From: DATMNI01 sp035570275
GTDB taxonomy: Bacteria; Acidobacteriota; Terriglobia; Bryobacterales; Bryobacteraceae
Direction: 5' to 3'
DNA: 14,992 nt
Assembly (NCBI GenBank): GCA_035570275.1
Contig: DATMNI010000194.1
Span: 1 to 14,992 of the forward strand
Shown here: piece by piece, positions 1-8,818 of the stretch
Position numbering within the stretch: the stretch's first letter is position 1
Layout: every line of letters begins with the position of its first letter
Translations under genes and position numbers: made by a program
Notes under the pieces: model-generated
Told to the model about the DNA's origin: nothing
Databases searched by the model: none
Seen by the model: the letters and a program-made list of their open reading frames with translations, nothing else

Positions 1-1417
1 GCTGTGCGATGATTTCGTGCAGGTCGAGCAACGCGGCCCCTTCCGCCTTCGCCACTGCACGCGCCCAATCGGCGTGACTGTCGCTGGGACGCGCAATCTT
101 GCCGTTCTCCCAGATGTTGCGGGGGATCAGCGTACAGACGATAGGCGTAGCGCCCTTGGCCCGCGCTTCGGCAATATACTTTCGCAAATACCATCCGAAA
201 CTGTGAACGGTTTCGCGCCGATTGCCGGTGGCGGCGTCGCGCTCCTCGGTTTCCTCGCCCGTGCCGCGCAGCGGACCGGTCCGCCCATTGTCGTTGTGCC
301 CGAACTGCATGATGACCGTGTCGCCGGGTTTGAGCACGGCCAGCACGGCGTCCCAATAACCTTGATTGATAAACGTGCGCGTCCCCGTCCCGCCCACCGC
401 GCGATTCACCAGATTGACCTTCGCCGGATCGAAATAAGCGGCCAGCGGATCGCCCCAACCCCACTGCCCGTCCACCGCATCGCCGCGGCCATTCCTGACC
501 GTCGAATCGCCGATCAAGAACAGCGAGGGCAGTGCGGGGTCCGCCATATCCGGCAGATTCAGCCAGCGCAGAAAAGCCTCGCGGTCTCTGGGAGGCCGCC
601 CGAGATCCGCAGCCATCACGAACGCGGCGGGCGCGGGCTCCACGGCGCGCGCCTCTGCCGACAACGTTCGGATGATCCCGTTTTCGTGCAGCGCCTTCAA
701 CCCGGCCAGCACGAACCTGGCGTTCCACTCCGCGCCATCGTCGCTGGTGTGGGTGTGATCCTTTGGGAAAAGCGGGTTGACCGCGTCCGACCCCATCTGT
801 TCATACCGGTCGGCAACCAGATTCGTGAGGTCGACAAATGCCGCGTGTTCGGCCTGCGCCAACTGCCGCGTCCACTCGCCATATCTGCCGGAGCCGCGCT
901 CTACATGGCCATCGGTCCAGATATTGCGAACCGTGAGCGAAAACAGAATCGGCATCGCTCCTTTGGCCTTGGTCTCGCGGACCATTTTCGTCATGTACCA
1001 ACCGAAGGTGTGCACCGTTTCGTGGCGCTTCGTGAGATGGTTGTCAATCTCCTCGGCCTCGTCCCCCAAACCGGGAAGAGATCCGCGCGCGATCTGCTCG
1101 CCATTGATCGGGCCGCCGTCGTTGTGGCCGAACTGGATCAGCACGTAATCCCCGGTCTTCACGTTCGCCATCAGACGGTCCCAAAGGCCCTCGGTAACGA
1201 ACGTGCGGCTGCTGCGCCCTCCGCGGGCGGCGTTTGCAACATTCACCTTCACCGGATCGAACCATTTCACGAACGGCCTGCCCCAGCCGATCGCGCCCGG
1301 GTTGCCGTCGGCCGCGGTGGAGTCCCCGGCGATGAAAATCGAGGGCAGCCCGTCGCCGGCGAAACATGCCGCGCAGGCCAGCAACCCGGCCACGAGAATG
1401 CGGAATCTAACGGCCAC
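1..1417 (-). CDS. Tandem-domain SGNH hydrolase, rhamnogalacturonan acetylesterase-like (partial, C-terminus off the window)
   Basis: This is an open minus-strand frame of 472 codons with no stop before the window edge. It has two consecutive SGNH/GDSL esterase domains in one frame. Domain 1 shows block I GDST (Asp32, Ser33 nucleophile), an ARGGRSSRTF block, QFGHND (95-100) and a DHTHTSDDG block V with the Asp220/His223 dyad. Domain 2 repeats GDST (303-306), AVGGTGTRTF and QFGHNDNG; its block V would lie beyond the window. Both domains resemble rhamnogalacturonan/pectin acetylesterases (CE12-like), which remove O-acetyl groups. The N-terminus (hydrophobic about residues 5-19, ending CFAG) looks like a secretion signal, and LLAC could alternatively be a weak lipobox. 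The chosen GTG start at 1417 overlaps the stop of the upstream esterase gene by 11 bases, which suggests translational coupling. Substrate is inferred from family and context. Confidence 0.85.
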   Translation of the reverse strand, partial: MAVRFRILVAGLLACAACFAGDGLPSIFIAGDSTAADGNPGAIGWGRPFVKWFDPVKVNVANAARGGRSSRTFVTEGLWDRLMANVKTGDYVLIQFGHNDGGPINGEQIARGSLPGLGDEAEEIDNHLTKRHETVHTFGWYMTKMVRETKAKGAMPILFSLTVRNIWTDGHVERGSGRYGEWTRQLAQAEHAAFVDLTNLVADRYEQMGSDAVNPLFPKDHTHTSDDGAEWNARFVLAGLKALHENGIIRTLSAEARAVEPAPAAFVMAADLGRPPRDREAFLRWLNLPDMADPALPSLFLIGDSTVRNGRGDAVDGQWGWGDPLAAYFDPAKVNLVNRAVGGTGTRTFINQGYWDAVLAVLKPGDTVIMQFGHNDNGRTGPLRGTGEETEERDAATGNRRETVHSFGWYLRKYIAEARAKGATPIVCTLIPRNIWENGKIARPSDSHADWARAVAKAEGAALLDLHEIIAQ

Positions 1418-2303
1418 GCGTTCCCACCGCCCTAATCGTCTTGAGCCATCGCTCGGCATGCTGCGGCCACGTTGCCACCGGCGAATCTATGGGCCGCAAC
1501 CCGTAACCGTGCCCTCCGGTCGCAAATAGATGCATTTCCGCCGGAACCTTCGCGTTCTTGAGCGCCAGATAATAGAACAGACTGTTCTCAACCCGGACGG
1601 GATCGTCCTCGGCCTGCACCAGAAACGTCTGCGGCGTATTGGCGGTCACGTTGACCTCCGGCGCCAGTTTGCCGCTCGGGTCGCCGCGCTCCGTCAAGTA
1701 AGCCGGATAGATCAGCAGGGTGAAATCGGGCCGGCAACTCAGCCGGTCGGACCCGTCCAGCGAATCGTAGACGCGCTTCTCAAAATTATTGTTGAGCATC
1801 GCGCCCAGGTGCCCGCCCGCCGAGAAACCCAATATCCCGATCCGCTTCGCATCCAGATGCCACTCTTCGGCGTGTGCCCGCACCATCCCAAGCGCCCGCT
1901 GCGCATCCTCCAGCGGGGCGGCATACCGGGGCCGACCAGTGCGCGCCGGCACCCGATAGCGCAGCAGCACGCCGCTGATGCCGATCGAATTGAGCCACTG
2001 GCAGGCCTCGATTCCCTCCATATCCACCGCCAGGATCTGGTAGCTGCCGCCGGGGAACACCACCACCGCGGCGCCCGTGTCTTTTTCCTTTGGAGGATGG
2101 TACACCGTAATCGTCGGCTTGGTTACATTGGCTAATTGATCGAACGGCTTTCCGGCAACCTGGTTCTTGCCGGGAGTATGTGTCTCTTCACCGATATCTC
2201 CTTTTTCGCCCGGGGCGCCCGACGGCCAAAGGAAGATCGGCAACGAAATGTCAGCGGCCAACGAAACCGTCGCCAGCCACAGACACGCAATCAGAACTCG
2301 CAT
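1407..2303 (-). CDS. Secreted alpha/beta hydrolase (carbohydrate esterase-like)
   Basis: This 298-residue protein starts with a signal peptide (about residues 1-16, ending SLAA). The fold markers are in order: an oxyanion-type loop FPGGSY (83-88), the nucleophile elbow GFSAGGH with Ser161, a probable acid in AEDDP (Asp233/Asp234) and the catalytic His in GGHGYG (His265). These match the esterase/lipase branch of alpha/beta hydrolases, often found beside xylan or pectin enzymes and thought to remove acetyl or aryl esters. The ATG at 2303 has GAGAGG about 9 bases upstream. Its stop codon overlaps the GTG start of the following tandem SGNH esterase, so the two probably form a secreted-esterase operon running leftward. 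A decayed relative of this protein lies at 8418-8789. The precise substrate cannot be read from the sequence. Confidence 0.88.
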   Translation of the reverse strand: MRVLIACLWLATVSLAADISLPIFLWPSGAPGEKGDIGEETHTPGKNQVAGKPFDQLANVTKPTITVYHPPKEKDTGAAVVVFPGGSYQILAVDMEGIEACQWLNSIGISGVLLRYRVPARTGRPRYAAPLEDAQRALGMVRAHAEEWHLDAKRIGILGFSAGGHLGAMLNNNFEKRVYDSLDGSDRLSCRPDFTLLIYPAYLTERGDPSGKLAPEVNVTANTPQTFLVQAEDDPVRVENSLFYYLALKNAKVPAEMHLFATGGHGYGLRPIDSPVATWPQHAERWLKTIRAVGTRGR

Positions 2304-2307
2304 AGAA

Positions 2308-2448
2308 GCAACCTCTCAGATCCCAACCATCCTCCCGATCACTCTTGCACAACCGCCAGTGGGAGGCAAGCCCGAGATCATCGCCATGGGGGCGGCCATC
2401 GTCGCCGCGGCCGTGGAACCACGCCCGGAAATACTGCGCAAGAAATAG
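2308..2448 (+). other. Possible coding remnant in the divergent intergenic region
   Basis: The 317 bases between the leftward esterase and the rightward receptor hold no complete gene. Positions about 2308-2448 read as an open frame whose codons mostly end in G or C. It ends in a TAG, with a C-terminal peptide containing GGKPEIIAMGAAIVAAAVEP. The base bias looks like coding sequence, but I recognise no family and it has no start or ribosome site of its own. It is followed by a 10-base direct repeat, cccgagcaat, at 2451-2460 and 2462-2471. It may be the tail of a deleted gene, or chance. Confidence 0.2.
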
Positions 2449-2479
2449 TGCCCGAGCAATTCCCGAGCAATGCTGCCCA

Positions 2480-2508
2480 TTGACGCCAATCACGCCGGGG
2501 CATATACT
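2480..2508 (+). promoter_or_regulatory. Sigma70-type promoter of the receptor/GH106-like operon
   Basis: TTGACG at 2480-2485 and TATACT at 2503-2508 each match the sigma70 consensus at five of six bases. They are separated by exactly 17 bases. Transcription would start near 2515 and leave a 5' leader of about 105 bases before the receptor ATG at 2621. No riboswitch or clear operator was seen in the leader. Confidence 0.7.
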
Positions 2509-2620
2509 CTCAGCCAGTTTCGGAGGTCGGTTTACAGGTTGCCTGCCGGATTTCATTCGATCGCCATTATTGCGTGGAACGCGTGCGCTCGTTTGATGCC
2601 AGCTGCAAGAGGAGTGACTT

Positions 2621-5600
2621 ATGAGATCGTTGATCCTTGTGTCGATCGCCGTGTCGATGGTTTGCGTCTCTTCGGTGGCGCAGGAAACGCGGGCCACGTT
2701 GACCGGAACCGTCGCTGACGCTCAGGGCGGCGTCATCCCCGGCGCCAACGTCGTTGCCAGGAATACCGGAACCAACAGTGAGGCCAAGGCTTCCACCAAC
2801 GAATCGGGCCAGTACGTGCTGCCGTTCTTAGGTACCGGAGTATACGTAGTGACGGCAACGTCCGCGGGATTCAAGTCGGCGGTGAATGACAACGTGACCC
2901 TGGGCGTGGGTCAACGGATGCAGCTTGATTTCAAAATGGAAATAGGCGGCATGACGGAATCGGTGACCGTGTCGGCCCAGGCGCAACTACTGAACACGGC
3001 TAACGCCAGCCGAGGGACTACGATTACCACGCAGGAAGTCGCCGATTTGCCGCTACTCGGCAAGAACCCATATACATTTGCCTATCATGCGGCCGGCGTG
3101 CTGCACATCAATCCGCAGGGAAGTATCACGGATCGCCCCTTTGACAACGGGGGAATGGACTATCTGTCGATCGCCGGCGGGCGTCCGTTCACTAATGAGT
3201 TTCTGCTCGACGGCGCGCCCAACACCAACACCGAGCGCGGCAACGTCGGCAGTCTCAGTTTCGTCCCCCCTCCGGAAGCCACGGAGGAGGTAGGTGTGCT
3301 GAACAATAACTACGACGCGCAGTTTGGGCGCACCGGCGGAGGCGTGGTCCAGGCCACCCTGAAGAGCGGCACTAATAAGCTGCATGGCACGCTCTACGAA
3401 TACCATCGCAACAAGGTTCTCAATGCGAATACGTGGAATGCCAATCGGGCAGGTCAGCCGCGCGGACCTTTCATCTGGAACCAGCCGGGCGTGACGGTGA
3501 ACGGCCCCGTCTATATTCCCAGGGTTTACAATGGCCGCAACAAGACGTTTTTTCTGTTCTCCTGGGAAGCCATCAAGCAGAACATCCCCAATATCACCCT
3601 GGATACGGTGCCTTCGGTCGCCAATCGGGCCGGCGATTTTTCCTCATTGCACCAGACCAATGGCTCACCCATCGTCATCTACGACCCGTTGAGCACGGGG
3701 CAGGGCGGCGGCGCCAACATACGGCTGCCGTTCGCAGGCAATCAGATCCCTCAATCCCGCTTCGACCCAGTCGCGTTGAAGCTGCTGGATTACGTCCCGC
3801 TGCCAAACTACCCGGAAAACCCGCAGGGATTCCAGAACTCCAACCCCACGGCCGGCATCCTGACCAAAGAGCGCTACAACGCCTATACCTTAAAGGGCGA
3901 CCAGTATTTGTCGGACACTCTCAGGTTCAGCATGAGCTACGTGAGAAACCGGCGGTGGCAAACCGGACCGTATTACGGATGGCCCATCCCGGTGAGGGGA
4001 CCGAACAATTTTCAGCGTTTCAACCAAGGTTCCAATGCCCAGTTGACGGCCACCGTGTCACCCACCATGGTGGTCACCACCCGCTTTGGATTCACCCAGC
4101 ACGATTTCGCCAACTTCGCCAACGGCGGCGGATTCGACCCCAGCGCACTGGGCTTTCCTTCCAGCCTCATCGCCCAAGCGCCGGGCCAATTCTTCCCCGC
4201 TATCAGCATGACCAACTATACCGCCTATGGCGGGGCCGGCAACAACCACGACACCAGCACCAACTGGTATCTGACCAGCTCAGCCAATAAGTCGCTGAAT
4301 AAGCACTCGGTCAAGTTCGGTGGCGAGTTCCGGGTGAATTTCGACAATACACCGACATACTCTTTCGCCTCGTTCGCCTTCACCAATGCGTTTACGCAGC
4401 GCGACGCGCTGAATGCCGACGCCGCCTCCGGCAATGCTTTCGCTTCGTTCCTTCTGGGCTATGTGGCGAGTGGCAGCGCTGTCTTCAATCCTAACCCGGC
4501 ATGGGGCGATCATTACTACGGGTTCTTCTTACAAGACGACTGGCGGATAGCCCGCAACCTGACCATCAACCTGGGTGTCCGTTGGGACTATGAATCACCC
4601 CAGACGGAGCGGTACAACCGCCAGAACATCGGCTTTGACCCGACCAGCCCGAGTACGCTCGTCGTCCCGGGACTTCCGCTAAAGGGAGGGCTGATATTCG
4701 CCTCTTCGAGCGACCGGTTGGCCAACAAGCGCGACCTGAACAACTTCCAGCCGAGAGTCGGCGTGGCCTGGCATTTCGCCAGGAACACAGTCTTACGCGG
4801 CGGCTTCGGGATGTCCTACATCCCCACGTTCGCCCCGGGGGGCACCCAGGGGTTCACCGGATCCACGCCCATTGCCGGAAGCACGGATGGCGGATTAACG
4901 CCGGTCACGCACCTCTCGAATCCGTTTCCGGATGGACTCCTGCGGCCCACCGGGAGCGCGCAGGGGCTGGCTACTTTTGCGGGGCAGGCGATCACTTACG
5001 TTGACCCGAACCGCGTGATCCCCTACATCCTGCAGTATTCGTTCGGCCTCCAACACGAACTTCCCGCCAACGTGCTGGTGGACGTTTCCTACGTCGGCAG
5101 CCAGACGCACCAATTGGGCGTGAGCAAGAATATCGACGATCTGACCACGGATCAGCTCGCGCTGGGGACCGCAGCCCTGAATCAGCTCGTGCCCAATCCG
5201 TTCGCCGGCCTGCTGCCGGGTTTAGCCTTGAATAGCGCCACCACGTCGCGGCGCAATCTGATCCGGCCGTACCCGCAGTTCACCAGCGTAACGGTGACTC
5301 AGGATCCGATCGGCAGAGCCTGGTACAACTCACTGCAGGTGCAGGTTCAGAAGAGGCTTTCCTACGGCTTGCACATCCAGATGAACTTCACGTGGGCATG
5401 TACCATGCAAGCCGCCAGCTACCTGAACAATCAGTTCTCCGATAACCAGCTCGAGAGGGTCCGTACTCAGGAAGATCTGCCATTCCATATGGATATACTG
5501 GCGGGCTACGCGATTCCGTTTTTCAAGAACTCAAAAGGCATCAAGAGGGCCATTCTCGGCGGTTGGCAGACTCAGTTGATTGCGTTATTTCAATCCGGGC

Positions 5601-6031
5601 GCCAACTCCCCGGAGTCGCCGGCGCGTATCCCACCGGCGTGAACCCGGTCATCTCGAACCCCAAAGCGCCGGATCAGTTCTATTTCAACGCCTGCACGGT
5701 TACCACAACGGGCGTGCGCCAGAACTGTGCTTCAGCCGACCAGGCGGTGGCCTGGATTCAGCAGCCCACCGACACCCTGCGGGTGACCAGCACCCAGTGG
5801 CCGCAGATTCGGGAGATGCGACCCGGCGTGATGGACTCCTCCGTGTTTAAGGCGTTTTATCTCAAAGAGAAGGTTCAGCTTCAGTTCCGCTTGGAGGCGT
5901 TCAACACCTTCAACACTCCCTGGTTCGGCCAGGCGCAGACAGGTTTGACGAATGCACGATTTGGCCTGCTCGGCAACACCCAGACCAACGACCCGCGCAA
6001 CACGCAGGCGGCTCTGAAGCTGTCGTTCTAA
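2621..6031 (+). CDS. Oar-like TonB-dependent outer-membrane receptor with carboxypeptidase-regulatory-like domain
   Basis: This 1136-residue protein has a signal peptide (cleavage near SVA-QE, residues 18-22). It continues with a carboxypeptidase-regulatory-like beta-sandwich (about 25-110, with GTVADAQGGVIPGA and ESGQYV), a plug domain (about 115-240, with LPLLGKNPY and FLLDGAPN) and a long beta-barrel to the C-terminus. It ends in Phe after LKLS, the usual outer-membrane assembly signature. The order and length fit the Oar-like TonB-dependent receptors abundant in Acidobacteriota, which are presumed to bind or import oligosaccharides or other large ligands. GAGGAG about 8 bases before ATG 2621 fixes the start. 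A near-consensus promoter lies upstream, and the GH106-like gene follows after 11 bases, so the two are probably cotranscribed. The ligand is unknown; pectin fragments are an inference from the neighbours. Confidence 0.9.
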   Translation: MRSLILVSIAVSMVCVSSVAQETRATLTGTVADAQGGVIPGANVVARNTGTNSEAKASTNESGQYVLPFLGTGVYVVTATSAGFKSAVNDNVTLGVGQRMQLDFKMEIGGMTESVTVSAQAQLLNTANASRGTTITTQEVADLPLLGKNPYTFAYHAAGVLHINPQGSITDRPFDNGGMDYLSIAGGRPFTNEFLLDGAPNTNTERGNVGSLSFVPPPEATEEVGVLNNNYDAQFGRTGGGVVQATLKSGTNKLHGTLYEYHRNKVLNANTWNANRAGQPRGPFIWNQPGVTVNGPVYIPRVYNGRNKTFFLFSWEAIKQNIPNITLDTVPSVANRAGDFSSLHQTNGSPIVIYDPLSTGQGGGANIRLPFAGNQIPQSRFDPVALKLLDYVPLPNYPENPQGFQNSNPTAGILTKERYNAYTLKGDQYLSDTLRFSMSYVRNRRWQTGPYYGWPIPVRGPNNFQRFNQGSNAQLTATVSPTMVVTTRFGFTQHDFANFANGGGFDPSALGFPSSLIAQAPGQFFPAISMTNYTAYGGAGNNHDTSTNWYLTSSANKSLNKHSVKFGGEFRVNFDNTPTYSFASFAFTNAFTQRDALNADAASGNAFASFLLGYVASGSAVFNPNPAWGDHYYGFFLQDDWRIARNLTINLGVRWDYESPQTERYNRQNIGFDPTSPSTLVVPGLPLKGGLIFASSSDRLANKRDLNNFQPRVGVAWHFARNTVLRGGFGMSYIPTFAPGGTQGFTGSTPIAGSTDGGLTPVTHLSNPFPDGLLRPTGSAQGLATFAGQAITYVDPNRVIPYILQYSFGLQHELPANVLVDVSYVGSQTHQLGVSKNIDDLTTDQLALGTAALNQLVPNPFAGLLPGLALNSATTSRRNLIRPYPQFTSVTVTQDPIGRAWYNSLQVQVQKRLSYGLHIQMNFTWACTMQAASYLNNQFSDNQLERVRTQEDLPFHMDILAGYAIPFFKNSKGIKRAILGGWQTQLIALFQSGRQLPGVAGAYPTGVNPVISNPKAPDQFYFNACTVTTTGVRQNCASADQAVAWIQQPTDTLRVTSTQWPQIREMRPGVMDSSVFKAFYLKEKVQLQFRLEAFNTFNTPWFGQAQTGLTNARFGLLGNTQTNDPRNTQAALKLSF

Positions 6032-6042
6032 GGAGGGATTCC

Positions 6043-8412
6043 ATGTGGAAGTCAAGCCAGGGCAACGGAGCGATTTCGGTTGGGCTCGCGATGGGCTTTC
6101 TGATCACGATGGCCCTTCTGATATCCCCCGATCGAGGCCTTTCGCAAGGCCCGCCGGCCGGGAACGCATTCGATCCAGCCATCTTCGAGAAGCCTCCGGC
6201 GGCGTATCGGGGACATGCCATGTGGAGCTTCCCGCTTTCCACATTGAACGAGAACAGTGTCATCTCGGGTATTCAAGAGATGGCCAAATTGAACTACGGC
6301 GGCTTTTTTATCGAAGCCGGCGGCGGGCCCACAACCGGCCTGTCGGAAGCCTATCTCAAGATGTTCCGCCGCCCCCAGAACGACAAGGGTGTTGTCTTCC
6401 TGAGTGACGAGTATTTCCGTTTCTACAAACTCGCCCTGGAAGAGGCCAAGAAGCAGGGGCTAGAAGTGGTGCTTTACGACGACTACGCGTTCCCGACGGG
6501 TACCGTAGGAGGGCAGCTCTATTCGAAATACCCGCAGCATGTTGCCAAAAGCCTGAACATGACGGAGAAAGACATCACCGGGCCCGCCACCGCCGAGTTG
6601 GAAATTCCCACGGGGATTTATATGGGTTCCGTGATGATGAACCGGGACACTTTCGAGTTGAAGGACATCAGCGAGCGGCGCACCCGGAACCGTCTGGCCG
6701 TCAAGCTCGACAAAGGGAATTGGAAGGTGATGGCGTTCTATCTGACGGAAGGCCAGGCCAGGGTGGTCGATTATCTGGATGAGGCGGCGATGAGCGCCTT
6801 CATTTCGATGACCTACGAAAAATACCAGGAACACATTGGGAGCTACTTCGGGAACCTCATCAAACAGACCTTCTACGACGAGCCCTCCATGCATCATGCG
6901 GACCGTATGTGGACGCCGGCCTTCAACACCAACTTCCAGAAGAGATATGGTTATTCTCCGATGAAGTATTACCCGGCTTTGTGGCACGACATCGGTCCGC
7001 AAACGGCCGCCGCGCGGAACGCGCTGTTCGGATTCCGGGCCACGCTGTTTGCGGAGAACTTCATCAAGCGCCTCGACGACTGGTGCGCCGCCCACAACCT
7101 GCAGTTCGGCGGACATCTTGACCAGGAGGAGCCGGTCAGCCCAGTTCCGCTCAATGGAGACCTGATCAAAGTCTTCCAGTACCAGAGCCTCCCCACGGTG
7201 GATGACATCTGGTGGTACGGACGGTCGAACGTATCGTACAAGATCGTGACTTCGGCCGCATTCAACTACGATCACCCGGTGGCGCGGGCCGAAACCTATG
7301 CGGCCTACCGCGTGCTGAACGAGAAAATCGCTTTTCAGGTGGCGATGGATCAGTATGCGATGGGCATCAATTTCCAAATACCGGCCCGAACCATGCAGCC
7401 CCAACGGGCTGAGCTGAATGACTATGTCGGACGCCTGAGCTATCTGCTGCAACATGGGCGGCACGTGGCGGATGTGGCGGTGCTCTATCCGATCGCCTCG
7501 CTGCAATCGGCCTACAAACATGTGGGCGGCGTTCCCATGGCGCCTGGGGATAACGGGCAGGCAGCACCAAGCATCATGGAGACGGCCTACGCGCGCGAGG
7601 GCGGCATTCCTCCCGCCGGCGTCGACTATCAGGACATCGGCGAGGCCCTGTTCCGCGGGCTTCGCGTCGACTACACCTATCTTCATCCCGAGGTTCTGGT
7701 CAACCGCTGTACCACCGGGAACAAGACTCTGATTCTGAACAACCGTGAGAACCGTGAGGAGTATCGCGTGCTGGTCCTGCCCGGCGGAGACACTCTGTCC
7801 GCGGCCGCGGCGGCAAAGATCAAAGAGTTCTATCAGAAGGGGGGCACGGTGATCGCTACCACTAAGCTGCCCACGCAATCGGCGGAGTTCGGAAAAGACA
7901 AAGAAGTACAACAGGCGATCGCCGATGTCTTCGGTGTTTCGCCGGACGGTCCGTTGACCGCCGATGTCAGGCGCGCGCAGGACCGGATGAATTTCTATGT
8001 CTTTCCCTATTACATCAAGAAAAACCAGGCGGGCGGCCAGGCACTCTTCCTGCCCTCGCCGCATCCCTGGCTGCTGGACTTTGCTTTGAAACAATCGCTT
8101 CCGGTACGGGATGTGAGCTTCGAGGAGCCCATGGGAGTCTTGAGACGTGGAAATGAATACGAGGGAGCACTGACTTACATTCACAAGGTAAAGGATGGCC
8201 GTGACATTTACTTCTTTGCTAACTCCTCGCCGAAGGCAATCGACACCAAGGTTGTCTTGCGTGGAAGTATGACGCTGAAGGCATGGAATCCTCACACAGG
8301 GGGACAGGAGGCGGCGGAATTCACGCACGCCGAAAGCAGCGGACAGCCGGTTACGACGGTGCACCTGACGCTGCAACCGGTCAAGTCTATGTTCTTTATC
8401 CAGGAGCCATAA
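6043..8412 (+). CDS. GH106-like glycoside hydrolase (putative alpha-L-rhamnosidase family)
   Basis: This 789-residue protein has an N-terminal hydrophobic segment (about 12-28) that acts as signal peptide or anchor. The catalytic-barrel start is typical of GH106-like enzymes: a PPAAYRGHAMWSFP stretch (51-64), GGFFIEAGG (86-94) and VVLYDDYAFPTGTVGG (142-157). Candidate catalytic acids are Glu280 in FYDEPS and Glu417 in ARAETYAAY; this is my reading, not a proven assignment. A glutamine-amidotransferase-like fold follows (about 585-620, YRVLVLPGGD). It is shorter than many GH106 enzymes, and I see no clear C-terminal carbohydrate-binding module. AGGAGG sits just before ATG 6043, 11 bases after the receptor stop, so it belongs to the receptor operon. 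GH106 enzymes remove alpha-L-rhamnose from pectic rhamnogalacturonan, which suits the acetylesterases nearby. A divergent activity on another sugar is possible. Confidence 0.7.
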   Translation: MWKSSQGNGAISVGLAMGFLITMALLISPDRGLSQGPPAGNAFDPAIFEKPPAAYRGHAMWSFPLSTLNENSVISGIQEMAKLNYGGFFIEAGGGPTTGLSEAYLKMFRRPQNDKGVVFLSDEYFRFYKLALEEAKKQGLEVVLYDDYAFPTGTVGGQLYSKYPQHVAKSLNMTEKDITGPATAELEIPTGIYMGSVMMNRDTFELKDISERRTRNRLAVKLDKGNWKVMAFYLTEGQARVVDYLDEAAMSAFISMTYEKYQEHIGSYFGNLIKQTFYDEPSMHHADRMWTPAFNTNFQKRYGYSPMKYYPALWHDIGPQTAAARNALFGFRATLFAENFIKRLDDWCAAHNLQFGGHLDQEEPVSPVPLNGDLIKVFQYQSLPTVDDIWWYGRSNVSYKIVTSAAFNYDHPVARAETYAAYRVLNEKIAFQVAMDQYAMGINFQIPARTMQPQRAELNDYVGRLSYLLQHGRHVADVAVLYPIASLQSAYKHVGGVPMAPGDNGQAAPSIMETAYAREGGIPPAGVDYQDIGEALFRGLRVDYTYLHPEVLVNRCTTGNKTLILNNRENREEYRVLVLPGGDTLSAAAAAKIKEFYQKGGTVIATTKLPTQSAEFGKDKEVQQAIADVFGVSPDGPLTADVRRAQDRMNFYVFPYYIKKNQAGGQALFLPSPHPWLLDFALKQSLPVRDVSFEEPMGVLRRGNEYEGALTYIHKVKDGRDIYFFANSSPKAIDTKVVLRGSMTLKAWNPHTGGQEAAEFTHAESSGQPVTTVHLTLQPVKSMFFIQEP

Positions 8413-8417
8413 CGTAA

Positions 8418-8789
8418 GGGTGGCGCCTCTCCCCTGCCGCCGACACCGCCATTCCGCTTTGGCCGAGGAGCGCGCGGGGTGCCCAGGGCGACGTCGGGCC
8501 GGAGAGAGACACTACGGGGCCAGATGGCGCCCTGGCCGGCGGCCGCAGAGTCATCCGGCCTGGCAATGTGAGCGTTCCGGCCCTGACCTTCTACCGGGCC
8601 TCAAGAGACAAAGTTACGGTCGCCGCGGTACGGCGCCGCCGGCCGGTGCTGATGCCTGCGATCGGCGGGGGGCCCGCAGGAACATGACTTGGGAGTGCAC
8701 TCCTGATGCCCGGCGGCGCGACTTGCCCCGTGGCCCTGCCTGGCAACATTTCTTAGCCCGAAGTTCCTGGACATGGCTTCGGCTTGGTA
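8418..8789 (+). pseudogene. Degenerate alpha/beta hydrolase, paralogue-like relic of the 1407-2303 gene
   Basis: One forward frame (8418-8687) reads PAADTAIPLWP, then RGAQGDVGPERDTTG, then NVSVPALTFYRASRDK, and stops at a TGA (8685-8687). The intact hydrolase at 1407-2303 has the matching order: LAADISLPIFLWP, APGEKGDIGEETHTPG, NVTKPTITVYHPPKEK. In the same frame, GHGFGL at 8769-8786 matches the catalytic-His motif GGHGYGL. In-frame stops (8685, 8754) separate the two pieces. The spacing is far too short, so the nucleophile-serine core is missing. There is no in-frame start codon: a TAA lies at 8415, just inside the lost signal peptide. Lying 5 bases after the GH106-like gene and on its strand, it was probably the third gene of the receptor operon. 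A 165-codon frame covering this stretch in another frame is meaningless. Confidence 0.75.
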
Positions 8790-8818
8790 CACCGTTTCAG
8801 AGGTTCACTAAAGTATCC

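Noticed and set aside
17..1435. A 472-codon forward open frame
   Set aside because: It is antisense to the tandem SGNH esterase, whose motifs occur twice in the correct minus frame. The forward translation is Arg/Pro/Gly-rich with no family pattern.
6460..8376. A 638-codon minus-strand open frame
   Set aside because: It lies inside the GH106-like gene as a mirror frame, has no recognisable motif, and overlaps almost completely a gene with clear family features.
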